A stretch of 64,000 bases of DNA from Planctomycetota bacterium (GTDB lineage Bacteria; Planctomycetota; Planctomycetia; Pirellulales; PNKZ01): NCBI GenBank assembly GCA_018242585.1, contig JAFEBQ010000016.1, positions 1 through 64,000 on the forward strand. The letters run 5' to 3'. The notes under the pieces are model-generated. The model was not told the DNA's origin. It saw nothing but the letters and a program-made list of their open reading frames with translations, and searched no databases. The position numbers and the translations under genes are program-made. How positions within the stretch are numbered: the stretch's first letter is position 1; each line of letters starts with the position of its first letter. Positions 35,474-44,332 of this stretch are shown piece after piece.

Positions 35474-36869
35474 CGACGATTTGCAGATCGTCGCGGGATT
35501 CGTGGACCTGTTAGAGACTCAGGGCCATCGGGTCGTCAGTGCGCGCGCCGCGGAAGCCGCCCTGCCGTTGATCACGAAAGCGGCCCCCGACCTGATCATC
35601 CTGGATGTATTCATGCCGGGGATTAGCGGCCTCGAGGCGCTGCGGCAATTCAAACAAATCAAGCCAGACATTCCCGTGATTCTGATCACTGGACAGGGAG
35701 ACGTCGAAATTGCGCTGCAGTCGACCAAGGCCGGGGCCTTCGACTATCAACTCAAACCCTTCGATCCTGAGGAAATGTTGCGGTTGGTCGAGGCGGCCAT
35801 CGAGCATCATCGCTTGCTTTCCTCGCGAATTGAGCTGGGAGCGTCGGAGAAGCGCTCCGGCAACATGGCGATCATCGGCAACAGTGCCGCGATGCAGCAA
35901 GTTTACAAGACGGTCGGGCGAGTTGCGCAGACGGATGCCACCGTTCTGATCCAAGGTGAATCGGGCACGGGCAAGGAATTGGTGGCACGCGCTATCTATC
36001 AGAATAGCAAGCGCAGTCAACAACCCCTGGTTACGGTGAACAGCGTGGCCATTCCGGACAACTTGCTGGAAAGCGAGTTGTTTGGCTACGAGCGCGGCGC
36101 GTTCACCGGGGCCACTTCTCGTCGCATGGGAAAATTCGAGCAAGCTCAGAGCGGGACCATCTTCCTTGACGAGATTGGCGATCTGCCCAAATCGCTCCAG
36201 GCAAAGCTCCTGCGAGTGTTGCAGGAACACACCGTCGAACGACTGGGGGGAAACCAGCCGATTAATGTTGACGTCCGCGTGCTGGCGGCGACCAATCGCG
36301 ATCTATCCGCCGCAGTAGGCCGACGAGAGTTTCGTGAAGATCTGTTCCATCGGCTGAATGTCGTCACCATTCGCTTGCCCCCGTTGCGCGAGCATCGTGA
36401 AGACCTGGCCCCGCTGGTCGAGTTTTTTTTACGCCGCACTTCCCTGGAATTGGGTATTGAGCCATTGGCCATTTCGCCTGACGCCCTAGCGGCGCTGGAG
36501 AACTATTCTTGGCCTGGGAACATTCGCGAGCTTGAGCATTGTCTGCAACGTATCGCGATCTTTGTCCGTGGCCACACCATTCAAGTGGCCGACGTGCGCG
36601 CAGCGCTAACTCAACAAGAAGCGGGAACCACTTTATCGCAGGCCATTGAGACGGAGATGGCGGAATTAGTGCGCCGTTATCTCGGTACCGCTCAAAGCAA
36701 CATGGGGCACCAACATTTGCTCGAACGTCTCGACAGCATCCTCGTAAACGAAGCACTGCAGCAATGTCGCGGCAATCAAACGCGTGCCGCGCGACTGCTT
36801 GGCCTGCCGCGACCAACGCTACACGCCAAGATTCAGAAGTACTTGCCGCTTCCCAACGGCATCGAATAG
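35451..36869 (+). CDS. NtrC-family sigma54-dependent response regulator
   Basis: A 472-aa regulator. The receiver (1-120) has DD8-9, phospho-acceptor Asp52 (LDVFMPG) and the conserved Lys in YQLKPFD. The AAA+ domain has GESGTGKE (Walker A), an intact GAFTGA loop (sigma54 contact), and GTIFLDEIGDLP (Walker B). The C-terminal Fis-type HTH is RGNQTRAARLLGLPRPTLHA. The start overlaps the kinase gene. All parts needed for phosphorylation-controlled activation of sigma54 RNA polymerase are present. Two sigma54-type promoters with upstream palindromes lie just downstream and are the likely targets. Confidence 0.94.
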   Translation: MSTVLVVDDDLQIVAGFVDLLETQGHRVVSARAAEAALPLITKAAPDLIILDVFMPGISGLEALRQFKQIKPDIPVILITGQGDVEIALQSTKAGAFDYQLKPFDPEEMLRLVEAAIEHHRLLSSRIELGASEKRSGNMAIIGNSAAMQQVYKTVGRVAQTDATVLIQGESGTGKELVARAIYQNSKRSQQPLVTVNSVAIPDNLLESELFGYERGAFTGATSRRMGKFEQAQSGTIFLDEIGDLPKSLQAKLLRVLQEHTVERLGGNQPINVDVRVLAATNRDLSAAVGRREFREDLFHRLNVVTIRLPPLREHREDLAPLVEFFLRRTSLELGIEPLAISPDALAALENYSWPGNIRELEHCLQRIAIFVRGHTIQVADVRAALTQQEAGTTLSQAIETEMAELVRRYLGTAQSNMGHQHLLERLDSILVNEALQQCRGNQTRAARLLGLPRPTLHAKIQKYLPLPNGIE

Positions 36870-36898
36870 TCGTCCGGTTCGTCGGAATCCTAAACAAC

Positions 36899-36914
36899 TG
36901 TCAGTTTTCTGACA
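36899..36914. promoter_or_regulatory. Candidate activator-binding palindrome 1
   Basis: TGTCAG-TTTT-CTGACA, a perfect 6-bp inverted repeat with a 4-base centre, 62 bases before the sigma54-like element at 36976. A near copy lies at 37635. It could be the enhancer site of the adjacent NtrC-type regulator. Confidence 0.5.
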
Positions 36915-36975
36915 CCCCGCCGACAATCTCAGCCAAAAACAACGGAAAACAAGCTCGTTTCTCCGGATGATCACT

Positions 36976-36992
36976 TCGGCTCGATTGTTGCT
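36976..36992 (+). promoter_or_regulatory. Candidate sigma54 promoter before the receiver gene
   Basis: TCGGCTCGATTGTTGCT keeps the invariant GG (36978-36979) and GC (36990-36991) ten bases apart and the TTGCT of the -12 part. It departs from YTGGYRYR-N4-TTGCW at two positions. It would start transcription about 95 bases before the receiver gene at 37099. Confidence 0.45.
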
Positions 36993-37098
36993 CTGTAGAT
37001 CGGGGTGGGAATTTCGCTCCGATCGAAAGCGAATTCCGTTTAGGCGTATGGTATGAAGGCCGTTGCTCCCCAAGCCGGTCGCCAATCGAGGCCGTTTC

Positions 37099-37467
37099 AT
37101 GTCCAAAGTACTGGTATGCGACGATAACTTCGCAATTCGAGAGTTCTGCCGTCTGGAACTCGAACGGCGCGGTTACGTTGTCCTGGTAGCGAATAATGGC
37201 CAAAACGCGCTCGACCTTTGCCAGGTCGAGCGGCCAGATCTGGTTGTTCTCGATATGCGAATGCCGGGGCTGGACGGGCAAGAGGTCCTCTTTCGCCTTA
37301 AACAACTGCATCCTCAGCTCCCCGTGATTGTCCACACGGCTCATCCTGAGGAATACCACGATCAGGACGTCAACCATCTGGCGAATGCTTGCGTCGCCAA
37401 GGATGCCAATCCCGATGGCCTGATACATGCGGTCGCTTTGGCGCTCGCGCTCCCCGACGCTCCCTAG
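37099..37467 (+). CDS. Stand-alone response-regulator receiver
   Basis: A 122-aa CheY-like receiver with no output domain. It has acidic DD8-9, phospho-acceptor Asp52 in VLDMRMPGLDG, a Thr in VIVHTAHPEE and Lys in CVAKDANP. The ATG at 37099 begins the receiver fold directly. Single receivers serve as phosphate relays or as binding partners. Here it sits downstream of a kinase/regulator pair and is preceded by a possible sigma54 promoter and palindrome, so it may form a feedback or branch in the same circuit. Confidence 0.9.
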   Translation: MSKVLVCDDNFAIREFCRLELERRGYVVLVANNGQNALDLCQVERPDLVVLDMRMPGLDGQEVLFRLKQLHPQLPVIVHTAHPEEYHDQDVNHLANACVAKDANPDGLIHAVALALALPDAP

Positions 37468-37634
37468 CGGTTCTTAGCCGTTGTTCGGCGATTTTGTCGC
37501 CCTGCTCGGGTGCGCCGAACGCACGAACCGCTCCCCAGCTGACGAGCGGCTTGGGTCTGCTCCGCGAATCCTCCCGTGCTCGAACGCGACACTCGCAGCG
37601 CTTAAAGGTCGTCGGTTCAGAAACTCGACAAGGA

Positions 37635-37650
37635 TGTCCGACTCCTGACA
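37635..37650. promoter_or_regulatory. Candidate activator-binding palindrome 2
   Basis: TGTCCG-ACTC-CTGACA differs from the palindrome at 36899 at one arm position only. It lies 95 bases before the sigma54 element at 37745, in the usual range for enhancer sites of NtrC-type activators. Confidence 0.5.
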
Positions 37651-37744
37651 CCATCAGCGACGGATCGATCATTCTTGCGGGCAACACATCAGGCAATTCA
37701 CGCTGCTTTTCATCTTGCGCACCCCCACTGGCCGCTCGGTGGTT

Positions 37745-37761
37745 TTGGTACACCTTTTGCT
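37745..37761 (+). promoter_or_regulatory. Sigma54 promoter before the CHAP gene
   Basis: TTGGTACACCTTTTGCT fits the sigma54 consensus YTGGYRYR-N4-TTGCW at every position, with GG (37747-37748) and GC (37759-37760) ten bases apart. Expected initiation is near 37772, about 60 bases before the gene start at 37830. Confidence 0.65.
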
Positions 37762-37829
37762 TTCCTGCAGGAGTGATGTGTGAACCGATTGTTCCGCCGC
37801 ATCGCATGCGCTCAACGTCGAGAATCGTC

Positions 37830-38525
37830 ATGGCACGGCGCTCTATGACTCGTTCGCGAACAGTATTGCGACTTTTCGTTCTGGCCTGGGCGGTCGCGAC
37901 GGCCGTAAGCGCGGCAGGCGCGCCCTATGTATCGGCGGATCCCAATTGGCATTTTCCCGAAGGGCAATGCACCTATTACGCCGCGATCGAATTCGAACGC
38001 CAGGCGGGCGCCAAAGTGAATTGGGGCGGCCATGCGGCAGCGTGGTTCGAAAACGCAATGGCAAAAGGTTGGCACACCAGCACCAATGCGAGCGATGTCA
38101 CCAAGGGTTCGCTGCTGGTCTGGAAGGGTGGCCGATTCGGCCACGTTGCCGTTGTTGGCGACGTGGTCGGCGACCGCGTGTTGGTACTGGAAATGAACGC
38201 CGGCCGCGTGCTCATCGACTCCACAAGAGGAATCACCGATGGCTTCAACCTCTTGCGAAGGCGATATCTATACACATCCAATCAATTCCGTCGCGGCGAG
38301 TTGTTATTTGTCGGCATCATCTTTCCCACGCCGTCCGTAACGCCTGCCAGTGTTGCGTCGCACCCGGCTTGTTCCTGCCTGGGGCTTGAATCCGACGAGT
38401 TGGAAGATTCTCCGCCATCGGTCACACGTGTCTCCGCTGGGCCATTGTCCTCTGGATTGTTGAATTCCATACACCCAGTAATGTCGGAACATCGCCATTA
38501 TCCTTCGAGGAGAACATCGCCGTGA
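37830..38525 (+). CDS. Secreted CHAP-domain amidase/peptidase
   Basis: A 231-aa protein. The frame is open from 37389, but the ATG at 37830 follows GAGAA at usable spacing and starts a proper signal peptide (VLRLFVLAWAVATAVSAAGA). Residues about 30-160 form a CHAP domain: Cys in FPEGQCTYYAA, His in GRFGHVAVVGD and a following Glu/Asn in LEMNAGRV. CHAP enzymes cut peptidoglycan peptides or glutathionylspermidine-like amides; outside the cytoplasm the cell wall is the likely substrate. The Ser/Pro-rich tail has no motif. A consensus sigma54 promoter lies upstream, so expression probably depends on the adjacent two-component regulator. Confidence 0.85.
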   Translation: MARRSMTRSRTVLRLFVLAWAVATAVSAAGAPYVSADPNWHFPEGQCTYYAAIEFERQAGAKVNWGGHAAAWFENAMAKGWHTSTNASDVTKGSLLVWKGGRFGHVAVVGDVVGDRVLVLEMNAGRVLIDSTRGITDGFNLLRRRYLYTSNQFRRGELLFVGIIFPTPSVTPASVASHPACSCLGLESDELEDSPPSVTRVSAGPLSSGLLNSIHPVMSEHRHYPSRRTSP

Positions 38526-38722
38526 CGCCCGAGCAACCTGAAGAGTTCGAGTCGCAAAGCGTCGATCCACATGACTTTGCGGAACTCTTTCCGCATACGA
38601 TCGAGGAATTCTCACTTTGGATGACCGTCGAGCTTCAAGAGTTCGAGTCTCGCTGGATAAAACTGGCGGCGCCTCGGGCCAAGGCTCCTTTGGCCGGCAT
38701 GCGCCGCCGGCCAATCTCCTAA
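38522..38722 (+). CDS. Small acidic protein, translationally coupled to the CHAP gene
   Basis: A 66-aa ORF. Its GTG start overlaps the CHAP stop in the pattern GTGA, which suggests coupled translation. The product is acidic at first (MTPEQPEEFESQSVDPHDFA), has a possible amphipathic helix with TIEEFSLWMTVELQEFESRW, and a basic tail. I do not recognise a family. It could be an accessory or inhibitor of the CHAP enzyme, but the evidence is only its position. Confidence 0.45.
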   Translation: MTPEQPEEFESQSVDPHDFAELFPHTIEEFSLWMTVELQEFESRWIKLAAPRAKAPLAGMRRRPIS

Positions 38723-38832
38723 GCAGGGCCAATCCAAGCCCGTGATCACCAGCATCGGCGCCACACCGAGAGTGCGCGGTTTGGCTCTGCCGCACACCTT
38801 GATTGACGTCATAGCCGGAACAGGAATATGCC

Positions 38833-40521
38833 ATGATCGGAGTCTGCCTAGTCACCGTTGCCTCCGCTGCAATTGGGTTGATCGACGTTGTTTTTGCCTG
38901 CCTACGCGCGTCTTGTCGCTGGCCGCACGGCGGCTTCGTCCCAGCGAGAGCGCCGATTCACCTGCGTCGTTGGTTCGTTCTGGCTTTGACTTTGACCTGG
39001 GGCGCCTCCTTGCCACCACTGCGCGCCGCGGAGAAAGAGTCCGGCGACCGGACGATAGCGGCGAACGACCAGGACGCCCTTCGCGACGTTGTCGAGACGT
39101 TAGCCAACGACATCTTCGAGGGACGCGCCGCCGGAAGCCGCGGTGGGCATGCGGCGGCCTATTACTTGTTGACGAAGTTCCAGAACTTCGACCTCCTCCC
39201 GATGGGAGATCGCCGACAGGGCTATTACCAGGCCTTTGGCAATCAATGCCAAAACATTTTGGGATTGCTTCCCGGGTCGGACCCCACGGTGAAAGATCAG
39301 GTGGTCATGGTCTGCGCGCATTTTGACCATGTGGGCTACGGCAACAAAAGCAACAGTCGAGGGGGTATCGGTGAAATTCACAACGGGGCCGATGACAACG
39401 CCAGCGGAGTGGCCGTGCTGCTAGAGGTCATCAAGGCGTTCCAGTCGCTGCCAAGTGCCCCCCGGCGCTCGATTCTGTTTGCACTCTGGGACGGCGAAGA
39501 AGAAGAGCTGCGAGGGTCTCGCTACTGGACCGCGCATCCGACTACGCCGCTCAATCAGGTGACGTTTGTGTGCAATCTCGATATGGTTGGTCGGCTCGGT
39601 GACAAGAAGCTAGAAGTTATCGGCTGGCGTTCGCAAGCGGGCCTGCGCCGGCTGGTCGTTGAACAAAACGACCATGCGACGCTACCACTGGATTTTTGTT
39701 GGAAGTTGAAAAAAAACAGCGATCACTATTCCTTCTATCAATTCGATATTCCAGTGTTAATGTTCCATACCGGCTTACATGACGATTATCATCGCCCCAG
39801 TGACGACGCCGACAAATTGGACTACGCGGGCATGGCCAAGATTACGCGTCTCGTCGCAGACACCATACGAGCCGTCGCCGACCTGCCGCAGGTTCCGGCA
39901 TTCCGTACCTCGGTGCATACCGAAACGTCGGCCCTGCGCGGCGCCATCGAAAGTCCGGTCGCGGCTCCCCCCGGCCGCCTGGGAATCGAGTGGAAATACA
40001 GCCGCGACAACGACCGGTTACTGATCACGCGCGTCAACGCGAACTCAGCGGCGGAACGGGCTGGGCTTTGTCAAGGAGACACCCTCTTAAGTGTCGACGG
40101 CAATCAGCTCGGCGAAGGTGTGGATCTTGACTCGCTGATTGTCATGGCGCCACCGTCAATTGACGTGGTTGTTCAACGAGCTGACGACAGCGCGAGCGAA
40201 CTTCGCACGGTTGACCTCCACGGAGAGCCAGTTCGCATCGGCATTTCCTGGCGTGTCGATCCGGCCGATCCAACAGCCATCATCCTGGTGCAAGTAGTTC
40301 CCTATTCTCCTGCCGATCGGGCGGGATTGCGCTTGACCGATCGCATTTACCGGGTCGATGGCCTCGGCTTTCTGAACGACGAGGAGTTCCAGCAACTTAT
40401 CGAAAGACGATCGCTGCCCCTGGAGTTGCAATTTGAGCGAGACGGAGTGACGCATGTCGTGAAGCTTGACGCGCCAACGCGAAATGTTTCTGTGAAGGCC
40501 ACGGCAAGGGCTCGCCATTGA
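38833..40521 (+). CDS. Exported M28-family zinc aminopeptidase with two PDZ domains
   Basis: A 562-aa protein; AGGAA precedes the ATG. The N-terminus has two hydrophobic stretches (residues 1-25 and about 45-62), so it is either a late-cleaved signal or a membrane anchor. The M28 zinc ligands are all visible: His in VCAHFDHVGYG, Asp in NGADDNASG, Glu-Glu in WDGEEEELRG, Asp in CNLDMVGR and His in LHDDYHRPSDD. Two PDZ domains follow (about 375-450 and 455-550), with RLGIEWKYSRDNDRLLITRV and SPADRAGLRLTDRI. M28 enzymes remove amino-terminal residues. It follows the CHAP gene and small ORF on the same strand and could act with them on cell-envelope peptides. Confidence 0.9.
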   Translation: MIGVCLVTVASAAIGLIDVVFACLRASCRWPHGGFVPARAPIHLRRWFVLALTLTWGASLPPLRAAEKESGDRTIAANDQDALRDVVETLANDIFEGRAAGSRGGHAAAYYLLTKFQNFDLLPMGDRRQGYYQAFGNQCQNILGLLPGSDPTVKDQVVMVCAHFDHVGYGNKSNSRGGIGEIHNGADDNASGVAVLLEVIKAFQSLPSAPRRSILFALWDGEEEELRGSRYWTAHPTTPLNQVTFVCNLDMVGRLGDKKLEVIGWRSQAGLRRLVVEQNDHATLPLDFCWKLKKNSDHYSFYQFDIPVLMFHTGLHDDYHRPSDDADKLDYAGMAKITRLVADTIRAVADLPQVPAFRTSVHTETSALRGAIESPVAAPPGRLGIEWKYSRDNDRLLITRVNANSAAERAGLCQGDTLLSVDGNQLGEGVDLDSLIVMAPPSIDVVVQRADDSASELRTVDLHGEPVRIGISWRVDPADPTAIILVQVVPYSPADRAGLRLTDRIYRVDGLGFLNDEEFQQLIERRSLPLELQFERDGVTHVVKLDAPTRNVSVKATARARH

Positions 40522-40598
40522 AGGACTCGCCCTCGCACCTTTCCAGATACTTCTTGTAGGTCGCTGGATCACGTTGCGGAAATGCAAACGACGAGCCG

Positions 40599-41114
40599 CT
40601 AGACGATAATCGTCATCAGGGCCTGGAAGTCGGGGTCGGCCCGTAGTGGGTCAAAGTCCCGCTCGTCGCCGATGGCGTCCCGGTAGTCGGGCTGCATCTC
40701 GATGGCCCGTTGCAAGCAGGACAGGGCCTCGCTCTTGCGGCGGGCCAGGCTGTAGTAGCAGGCCAGGTTGTAGTGGACGATCGCTTCGGTCGGGGACACG
40801 TCACGTGCCCGTTCCAGGGCCGAAATCGCCTGGTCCAGCCGGCGGCTTCGCTTCAAGCACCAACCCAGCGTCAGCCAGGCGTGCAGATTGCTGGGGGTCA
40901 GGTCGGTCGCTTCTTCCAGGACGGTGACCGCTTGCTCGTAGCGCTGTAGCGAGCGGAGCGCCTCGCCCATCAGCGATAGCTGATGGCCGCGGAACGTGCC
41001 GGGGTCTTTCATCCGTTCCAGTCGATCGAGCGCAAGCTGCGGCAGTCCCAGCTCGAGGTAGCCCTCGGCTTCGCGCATGATTCGCTGGCACCGTACTCGA
41101 TGGCCCGACAACAT
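40599..41114 (-). CDS. TPR-repeat protein
   Basis: A 171-aa helical protein made of about four tetratricopeptide repeats: GEALRSLQRYEQAVTVLEEA, LGWCLKRSRRLDQAISALER and YNLACYYSLARRKSEALSCL are clear units. It ends in DERDFDPLRADPDFQALMTI, a common terminal cap. No signal or catalytic motif, so it is probably a cytoplasmic scaffold. The 3' end plus flank of this gene is copied at 29606-29727. It is convergent with the M28 gene and has a 700-base gap upstream. Confidence 0.85.
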   Translation of the reverse strand: MLSGHRVRCQRIMREAEGYLELGLPQLALDRLERMKDPGTFRGHQLSLMGEALRSLQRYEQAVTVLEEATDLTPSNLHAWLTLGWCLKRSRRLDQAISALERARDVSPTEAIVHYNLACYYSLARRKSEALSCLQRAIEMQPDYRDAIGDERDFDPLRADPDFQALMTIIV

Positions 41115-41827
41115 CGTTTCTGTCCCCTGAAGCCGGCCGCGCAGGCGTGTGTTGGCGACCCTGGCTCACGAACCCTTTCTATATTTAATTTTATCTCACA
41201 CTTATGCCAATCCCAAATGTGGCCGCGCCCCCGGCGAGCGGATTTGCGGTGCCGCACGACGCGATGAATCGATTGCGTAAAGCTGGCAGCGCGCCGTGGC
41301 GCGCCGCTACAACCGAGTCAACGCTCGAGACGGTCCCTGGCTGGCGGTGTCGTTCGCGCTTGGCTTGGCGATTAAACCGAGCCAGCGAGCGGGCGACGAC
41401 GACTTCTGGCAACGTGGGCGGTGGCGTTATGACAACATCGGCGATGCAGCTAGTATCAGATTTCGGCTCGCCCGCTCGGGCCCGCACAATCAATTTGCTC
41501 GTGGACGGGCGAAATTTCGTCATTTTCTCCCCTCCGTCACGGCCCTTTGACAAGCGGCCAGGTTCCGCTTTCGGCTGGGGCGATCGTCTTGCGCCCCTTC
41601 TAGTTGCAGCATAATTCGCGCCCTCGAAGCCAGCACGCCGCGAACCTGTTTTTTGTGAAATCTAGGCCGCCACCGCACGGATTCGACTGCTGGCACCCAC
41701 TATTGAGGATGCCAGCCCACTCTCCATTTGTTTCCGCGGGCTGGCGTGTTCTTGCCCCGCCGAATCACGTTTGCCATTAACTGACGACTTCGACATTAAC
41801 TGACACAGCCCTCGACGAGCGAATGCC
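41115..41827. other. Long gene-free region with hairpin and direct repeats
   Basis: 713 bases without a credible gene, between divergent genes. It holds a hairpin (GCCAGCCC at 41711-41718 with its complement at 41738-41745) and two exact direct repeats CATTAACTGAC (41775-41785 and 41794-41804), 19 bases apart, just before the next gene. The direct repeats could be a regulator site. Confidence 0.5.
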
Positions 41828-44332
41828 ATGCGATTGACCTTGCGAACCCTGTTGGCCTACTTGGACCAGAACCTCGAGCCGGGCGATTCCCAGGAGATTG
41901 CCAGCAAGGTCAAGGAGAGCGAGTTCGCCACGACGCTGGTGCATCGCATCCGCGACGTCACGCGCCGACTCCGGCTGGGCGCGCCCAAGGTCGAAGGTCG
42001 CGGCTTGGCGCTCGACGCCAACACGGTGGCCGAGTACCTGGACAATTCACTCTCGGCCGAGCGTGTGCCCGACTTCGAGCGCATCTGCCTGGAGTCGGAC
42101 ATTCACCTGGCCGAGGTCGCCGCTTCGCACCAGGTATTGGCCTTGGTGCTCGACAAGCCGGCCGAGATCGAGCCGGCGATTCGCCAGCGGATGTACGCCT
42201 TGCCGTCGCAGGCGGCCGCCCATGACGCCGCCGGTAGTGCCGCTCCCGCCGAGGCTGACAGCGCTTCTTCAGCCGCCGGTGGCGAAGCTGCGTCGTCGAT
42301 CGCCGCGTCCGTCGAGCACGAAGCCGAAGCGCCGCGCCGCGTGGCGCCGACTCCGCCGCCGATTCCGCCGCGCGACACGCCGCGCGTGCCGGCCGTGGCG
42401 ACCGACACCGCGCCAGTGCCCGAGACGGTTCCCAGCGAGGCGGATTTGCGTCCCGCGCGCCGACAGATCGAGGTGCCTGAATACCTGCGCGAGTCCACTC
42501 CGCGGCGTGGTTCCAGGGGCCGGCTGATCGCGGCGTTACTGTTGTTCATCGTGGTCGGAGCGGCGATCGGCGTGCTGCTCAACGGCGAGCAGTTGCAGTC
42601 GTGGCTTGCCAGTTCAAACCCGCCGACCGAGGGAACCGATTTGCCGACAGCCACCATGACGGGCCAGACCACGTCGAAGGACTTGAATGTCGTCCCCGGC
42701 CTGGACGACGCGGGCAAGATACCCGGCGGCTTGCAGCAGCCCGCCTCGATGCCGACGACGCCAGCAGCCACGGCACCGACGACAGCAGTGCCCACACCAG
42801 CAGCGCCAACTTCTCCGACCGCACCGGCCGCTAATGTGCCAACCGCGCCGACGCCCGGCACGCCGACAGTGGCACCTGCCGCCGGGACACCCGCCGCGCC
42901 GGGAACAGTCGCCCAGCCAGCGTCTTTGCCACCCGGAACCGCGCCGCCAGTAGTGGTGCCTGGTGCCGCACCTGCCGCGCCCGGTACAGCTCCGACAGCG
43001 CCGGGCATGGCGCCGAATCCACCGCCGGTGGCCACCACCCCGCCGACGGGTATCCCAGGCACAACGCCCGCAATCCCGGGGACGCCAGCCACGCCGGGCA
43101 GCGCCATTCCTGCGCCACCTGCGCCGGGGATTGGACCGGTGGCGATGAATGCCGGCACGCCGGGCGTCGCGTCGGGAGCAGCGGCCCCCGTGGCTCAGCC
43201 CGTGGTGGTTCCCCCGGCTGCGCCAGAGGGGGTCGGTCAGTACATGAATGAATCGGACCTGCTGGTGCGCGCGATCAATGGGCCGTTGCAGTGGGAACGC
43301 ATGTTGGGCAAGGCCACGGTGCTCAGCGGCAATCGGCTGCTCTGTTTGCCGAGCTACAGCGCCAAGCTGGCCATGACGGCCGGCGTGAGAGTCGACTTGC
43401 TGGGTGGTGCCGAAGTCAAGTTGTTGCCCAACGATCCGCAGAAAGTGCCTGGCGTGGAACTGGTCGAAGGACGGATCATGGTGCTTGAGGCTGCTCGACC
43501 CGAGACGGCGCTGAACGTGGTGATCAATGGTCAACCTGGGAGGCTCGTGCTGGCCGACCAGAACTCGGCGGCGGCGCTGGATGTCGATCGGTTGCACCTG
43601 GAAGGAACCGATCCCGAGAAGCAAGCTGGTCCGGTCGAAGCGGTACTCTACGCCTTTACCGGTCAGATTTCCTGGACCGACGCGACGGGCAAGACCGAGA
43701 AGCTGGCCGCGCCGGTGCGGCGTGTGTTAATGGGGTCGTCGACCACCCAGCAGGCGGGCATGCCTCGTTGGTTGACCAGCGAAGAACGCAGCGCCACGCA
43801 AATACGGGCCAGCGCCGAGCTGCCCAAGTTGCTGCCCCAGGATCGTCCGATCAGCCAGGCGCTGCAGGAAGAAGCGGCCACCGGTCGCAAGCAAGAGAAC
43901 GTGTTGCTCTCGCTCCAAGCCTTGGCCCGGTTGGACGATTACAACCCGCTGGTCTTGGCGCTCAAGGAGCGGACCCAGCGGTCTCTTTGGCCAGAAGTGA
44001 TCGACGCTTTGCGCGACGCGATCGGTCGCAGCCCGCAACACGCCGAACAGGTGCGCAAGGCGTTCGAGAAGCACTACGGCGCCAAGGGGCTCGAGCTGTA
44101 CCGGATGTTGTGGGGCTACACGCCGGACCAGATTCAGTCGGGGGGCGGCATGCAATTGGTCCGCTACCTGGACCACGAGGATCTCGAGTTCCGGGTGCTC
44201 AGCATTGGCACGCTCAAGCGGATGGCCGGGACCGATTTGTTCTACCGGCCGGACGACACGGTGGCGAAGCGCCAGCCGTTTGTCGTGAAGTGGAAGCAAA
44301 AGATCGAAACCGGCCAATTGTTCTCGCGCTAA
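41828..44332 (+). CDS. Single-pass membrane protein with FecR-like domain and Pro/Thr-rich linker
   Basis: An 834-aa protein. The N-terminal 130 residues are helical and cytoplasmic, with a phrase typical of planctomycete proteins (TLRTLLAYLDQNLEPGDSQE, AEYLDNSLSAERVPDFERIC). One membrane helix lies at about residues 235-252 (LIAALLLFIVVGAAIGVLL). Then comes a roughly 190-residue linker of Ala/Pro/Thr/Gly (APTSPTAPAANVPTAPTPGT), probably crossing the cell wall. The region about 475-640 resembles a FecR-type beta fold (GVRVDLLGGAEVKLLPNDPQ). The C-terminal part is helical. Planctomycete-specific in appearance; a sensor linking envelope state to the cytoplasm is possible but unproven. Confidence 0.75.
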   Translation: MRLTLRTLLAYLDQNLEPGDSQEIASKVKESEFATTLVHRIRDVTRRLRLGAPKVEGRGLALDANTVAEYLDNSLSAERVPDFERICLESDIHLAEVAASHQVLALVLDKPAEIEPAIRQRMYALPSQAAAHDAAGSAAPAEADSASSAAGGEAASSIAASVEHEAEAPRRVAPTPPPIPPRDTPRVPAVATDTAPVPETVPSEADLRPARRQIEVPEYLRESTPRRGSRGRLIAALLLFIVVGAAIGVLLNGEQLQSWLASSNPPTEGTDLPTATMTGQTTSKDLNVVPGLDDAGKIPGGLQQPASMPTTPAATAPTTAVPTPAAPTSPTAPAANVPTAPTPGTPTVAPAAGTPAAPGTVAQPASLPPGTAPPVVVPGAAPAAPGTAPTAPGMAPNPPPVATTPPTGIPGTTPAIPGTPATPGSAIPAPPAPGIGPVAMNAGTPGVASGAAAPVAQPVVVPPAAPEGVGQYMNESDLLVRAINGPLQWERMLGKATVLSGNRLLCLPSYSAKLAMTAGVRVDLLGGAEVKLLPNDPQKVPGVELVEGRIMVLEAARPETALNVVINGQPGRLVLADQNSAAALDVDRLHLEGTDPEKQAGPVEAVLYAFTGQISWTDATGKTEKLAAPVRRVLMGSSTTQQAGMPRWLTSEERSATQIRASAELPKLLPQDRPISQALQEEAATGRKQENVLLSLQALARLDDYNPLVLALKERTQRSLWPEVIDALRDAIGRSPQHAEQVRKAFEKHYGAKGLELYRMLWGYTPDQIQSGGGMQLVRYLDHEDLEFRVLSIGTLKRMAGTDLFYRPDDTVAKRQPFVVKWKQKIETGQLFSR

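Noticed and set aside
37046-37062. ATGGTATG...TTGCT as a second sigma54 element before the receiver gene
   Set aside because: The spacing between GG and GC is too long; the element at 36976 has the correct ten bases.
41742-41757. Sigma54-like element CTGGCGTGTTCTTGCC
   Set aside because: GG and GC are nine bases apart rather than ten and the last base does not fit; sigma54 promoters are strict about this spacing.
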